This document shows positions 61,107 through 64,000 of a stretch of 64,000 bases of DNA, one piece after another. The stretch spans positions 11,274,501 through 11,338,500 of the forward strand of contig JAFREQ010000012.1 of assembly GCA_025331565.1 (NCBI GenBank). Direction: 5' to 3'. The first letter of the stretch is position 1, and each line of letters opens with the position of its first letter. The notes under the pieces were generated by a model. That model was not told the DNA's origin. It saw only the letters and a program-made list of their open reading frames with translations, and made no database searches. This stretch comes from Holacanthus passer (lineage: Eukaryota > Chordata > Actinopteri > Pomacanthidae). The position numbers and the translations under genes were made by a program.

Positions 61107-63983
61107 TCAGCCACGTCCTCGTCCACTCTCCATCCTCCACTCCCCTTTGGATCTCTCCTCTTTCTCTCCAGCTCCTGCCACTGAAAACTTTTTGAGGACT
61201 TCTCTTTCAAACCCCTCCATTTCTTCCTCTATGGGGCTATCCTCCTCTTCCTCATCGTCATCTCCTTCCACCATGTCTTCCAAAACATCTCCCAAATCTT
61301 CGACAAAATCTTGAAAGCTCATCTGGTCATGAACAAAGACTCCATCCTTGAAGAATTCGGTAGTTAGCTTTTTGAGCTGTTCTCCTTTGGAAGCATCCAC
61401 CCCAGCCTCCTCTGCCTTGGCTAGGTAAGTTTGGAGGATGGCCTCGAACTCAGGGAAGGGGACAGGGAGCAGCCCCTCGGCCTGGGCACAGGTCTCCAAC
61501 GAGTCACAATGCTGTGTCGGTTTGGGGTTGTGGTGGAGGCGGTCCCGCTGTTGGACCCAGTACTCTGGCTCTTCCAGGGAGGGTCGGCGGTGTGTGTGAG
61601 GAGGCTTCCTTTCTCCCCACAGATGCTCTTCCTCATGGCCGTGATTACCATTCAATTTGTGCTCATTTTTGTGTTTCTGGGAGCTTGATCTATCCTTCCA
61701 ATCTCTGTTGTGTATTTTTTCATTCTCTCCTCCTCTTTTCCACTGGTCTTCTTTCTTTTCCCACTGTTTCCTCTCATCCTTTATCTTCCATTCCTTATCA
61801 TCTTTACCATTTTTACTCTTCCTCTCGTTCTCGTTCCACGGTTTCCTCTCATCCTTCCTCTTCCATTCCTTATCGTCTTTACCATTTTTACTCTTCCTTT
61901 CATTCTCATTCCACTGTTTCCTCTCATCCTTCCTCTTCCATTCCTTATCGTCTTTACCATTTTTACCTGTCCCCTCTCTCTCATTAAACTGTTTCCTCTC
62001 ATCCTTCCTCTTCCATTCCTTATCATCTTCACCATTCTTACTCTTCCTCTCGTTCTCATTCCACTGTTTCCTCTCGTCCTTGCCCCTCCTTTCTTTGCCA
62101 TGATTTTTGCTTTCTTCCCACTGTTTCCTTTCACCCTTCCATTTTCCTTCCTTACTATGATCTTTGCCATTTTTATTCTTCCAGTCACCATCTTTCCTCC
62201 ACTCTTTCTTCTCTCCTTTCTCTTTCAAATCTTTTTTCTCCCATTTCTCTTTGCCACTTTCCTTGTAGCCATCTTTACCTTTCTTCCACTCCTTTTCTCC
62301 CTTCCATTCCTCTCTGCTACTGTGCTTCTCTCCATGTTCTTTTCCTACCTTCCAATCCTTCTTCTCCTCCTTACCTCTCCATTGTTTACCCTCATTCACT
62401 TGCTCATGCTTTGCCTTTTTCCAGCCTTTCTCCTCCTTCCATTCTTTTCTCTCGCTCTTTTCTGTCCACTCTTTCTTACCTTCCCTATCTTTCCATGGCT
62501 TTCCATCATCGCCTCTTCTTGCCTTTTCTTTCTTCCAATTCTTCTCCTTCCATTGTTTTGACTCATCACCGTGCCTCTTTTGCTTACCTTCCGCATCTCT
62601 CTCCTTGTCAAACTTTCCTCGCTCGTGCTTTCCCTTTTTCCATTCTGTCTTTCCTCCATCTTTGCACTCCCTTTTCTCTCCTTCCTTCCATTCAGATTTC
62701 TCTCTCTCTTTCCAGTCCTTCTTCTCTCCCGTTAACTTTTTATCCTTCTTCGCATCTTTTGTTCTCTCCCTCTGGTCATCCCATGGCTTCTTAGACTGTC
62801 TCTCTGTAGATCCAGCTGTGCCCTGCATGCTGTCCTCTGGCTGACCACTAGAGGGCGATGTGGTGGGCTTCATAGGTGCTTTAGCTGCTTCACTGGCTGC
62901 TGAAGGAAACACAAGAAGTCACTACAACTAGAAAGATGAGGAGTGAGCATTCAAGTGAGAATAACAGGAAAGAAGAAAAAAGAAAAACATGTTGCACTTT
63001 CCCTGGCTGTCTAATAACTATCATCCTTCTACATCGTCTACCCTCCTCCACGTCCCCTCCCTACCTCCTCCCTCTGTCCCTTTGTACCTGAGGAGAGTTT
63101 TAATTCAGTCACAGTGGATCTCAGTGTTTCTAGTTCTTTCTGAAGGGCCGGGACAGACTCCAGCTTTCTCTTCATCTTCTCGTTCTCATTCTGAAGGACA
63201 GGGAGAGATGCCATCTCTTTCTTCAACCTACTGTTTTCCTTCTCCACCTCCTCCCACCGCAGACGCTCCTTTGCTCCCTCTGCTGTGTGTCCCTTGGCTA
63301 CTTTTAGCTCCTCTTTCTGTGCCTGCTTGGAGAAAAAAAGCACAGGAGAAGAGGGTCCTGTGAGAATATTTCACACTCAGTGACACGTTACGCAAAGACA
63401 CACATTCATGTATAAGTATACAGCGCACACACACACAGAGGACAGATAATGTAAGAGACAGAATGGAGTCACACCTGAAGTTGGGCTTGTAGCACAGAAA
63501 TCTGTTGGTTCCCTTTGGCTAACTTATTTAGAAGCTCTATGTTGTCACCATCTACTGGGGGTTGAGGAACCTCTGGATTGAGCCACTCCTGTAAACAAAA
63601 TTGCACATGCAGTACAACAGAATTCAGAATTATCACTGCCAGACAGAGTAGTGTAGAAGTGAGAGAACAGTACGTGCAGATGAGATGAGACAGAACAAAA
63701 GTCCAGAGAAGCACAGTGGGTAGACAATAGCAGTAAAGCTGCCAGTGTTGTGGGTGGTCTCCTCCTGAGCACATCACACTAAAAATTCATGCGGTGGTAC
63801 TCGTTGTACTGTAAAATGGGGACAGACAAAATGGCATTAAAACGACAAAAAGTTAGACCAGAGAGAACGCAGACAGAAGAGAGGGAAGAAGGAAGAAGAA
63901 AATGAAGTGACAAATTGATGTCAGACTGACCTGTTTTCCTGGTAACTCTGTGTCTTTCAGCTCCCTTGTCCCATAGTCACTCT
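61107..63983 (-). CDS. pbxip1: PBX homeobox-interacting protein 1, C-terminal part (partial gene)
   Basis: PBXIP1/HPIP binds PBX1 and estrogen receptors and associates with microtubules. Exons (in transcription order): 63931-63983, 63475-63588, 63088-63322, 61107-62899 (stop at 61107-61109); in-frame splices give at least 730 residues, with more beyond the right edge. The segment LLNKLAKGNQQISVLQAQLQ followed by AQKEEL matches the human coiled-coil region; that match decides the 63322 acceptor over an alternative three bases upstream. The C-terminal domain CAQAEGLLPVPFPEFEAILQ ... FFKDGVFVHDQMSFQDFVED, then DVLEDM and an acidic run, matches the human C-terminal domain. The last exon is 1.8 kb and dominated by a Lys/Glu/Trp-rich segment (about 61720-62780), an expansion of the shorter KxW-rich stretch of the human protein. 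The paralogue CCPG1 is less similar. Confidence 0.92.
61766..62100 (-). repeat. 75-bp coding tandem repeat in pbxip1
   Basis: Units start at 61766, 61841, 61916, 61991 and 62066 (the last partial), exactly 75 bp apart. Each encodes 25 residues containing KDERKQWNENERKSKNG and KDDKEWKR. One unit differs (QFNEREGTGKNG), so copies are old enough to have diverged slightly. Confidence 0.9.
62845..62857 (+). promoter_or_regulatory. candidate CTCF site inside pbxip1 coding exon, forward
   Basis: CCACTAGAGGGCG matches the CTCF core at all positions. It overlaps codons for SPSSGQ of pbxip1, near the exon's 5' border. Confidence 0.35.
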
Positions 63984-64000
63984 CTGCAAATGTTTTATGC

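Noticed and set aside
61710..62561. 283-codon open frame on the plus strand
   Set aside because: It is the antisense shadow of the pbxip1 repeat region; its Phe/Leu/Pro/Ser monotony comes from the complement of Lys/Glu codons.
1..64000. CRISPR arrays, operons, phage or plasmid genes
   Set aside because: No direct-repeat/spacer pattern and no prokaryotic gene organisation; the intron-exon structures are vertebrate.

Overview
This is a vertebrate nuclear segment, almost certainly from a ray-finned (percomorph-type) fish. Genes are split by GT-AG introns, the encoded proteins match vertebrate families, long GT/CA/GA/CT microsatellites are dense, and several interspersed repeats typical of teleost genomes are present. 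Nothing prokaryotic, viral or plasmid-like was seen. The six or seven genes are recognisable, and most correspond to families on human chromosome 1q21 (CGN, SHE, CHRNB2, S100 cluster, PBXIP1), so the window looks like a compact conserved-synteny block.

Layout. (1) 46-5142, minus: N-terminal half of cingulin (cgn), nine coding exons, 3' half beyond the left edge, with a probable untranslated first exon and GC-box/CCAAT promoter near 10.2-10.5 kb. (2) 12239-19073, plus: complete SH2 adaptor gene she (six exons, about 495 aa), head-to-head with cgn and preceded by a 230-bp tandem duplication. (3) 23978-41497, plus: complete neuronal nicotinic receptor beta-2 subunit gene chrnb2 (six exons, about 553 aa), with a perfect CRE palindrome and a tiny uORF ahead of the start codon. 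(4) 44883-57163, minus: three two-coding-exon S100 EF-hand genes, convergent with chrnb2. The first is S100A1-like; the other two resemble the A11/A13/A14/A16 group. (5) 61107-63983, minus: C-terminal part of pbxip1, with a very large lysine/glutamate/tryptophan-rich insert carrying 75-bp tandem repeats; its 5' part lies beyond the right edge.

Non-coding sequence holds a composite tRNA-Arg-headed SINE in chrnb2 intron 2, a TTAA-flanked MITE-like element near 60 kb, several copies of common teleost repeats, diverged local duplications, and three sequences matching the CTCF core, two of them convergent around the she-chrnb2-S100 block.

The proteins do not form one pathway: cingulin acts at tight junctions, SHE in phosphotyrosine signalling, CHRNB2 at synapses, S100s in calcium sensing, and PBXIP1 in PBX/estrogen-receptor and microtubule regulation. 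Their grouping reflects inherited gene order. I found no convincing unknown system. The most interesting items are regulatory or structural: promoter duplication, CRE plus uORF, CTCF layout, SINE structure, and the pbxip1 and chrnb2 low-complexity expansions. Exon borders were derived by reading frame and splice consensus; no alignment or database search was run.
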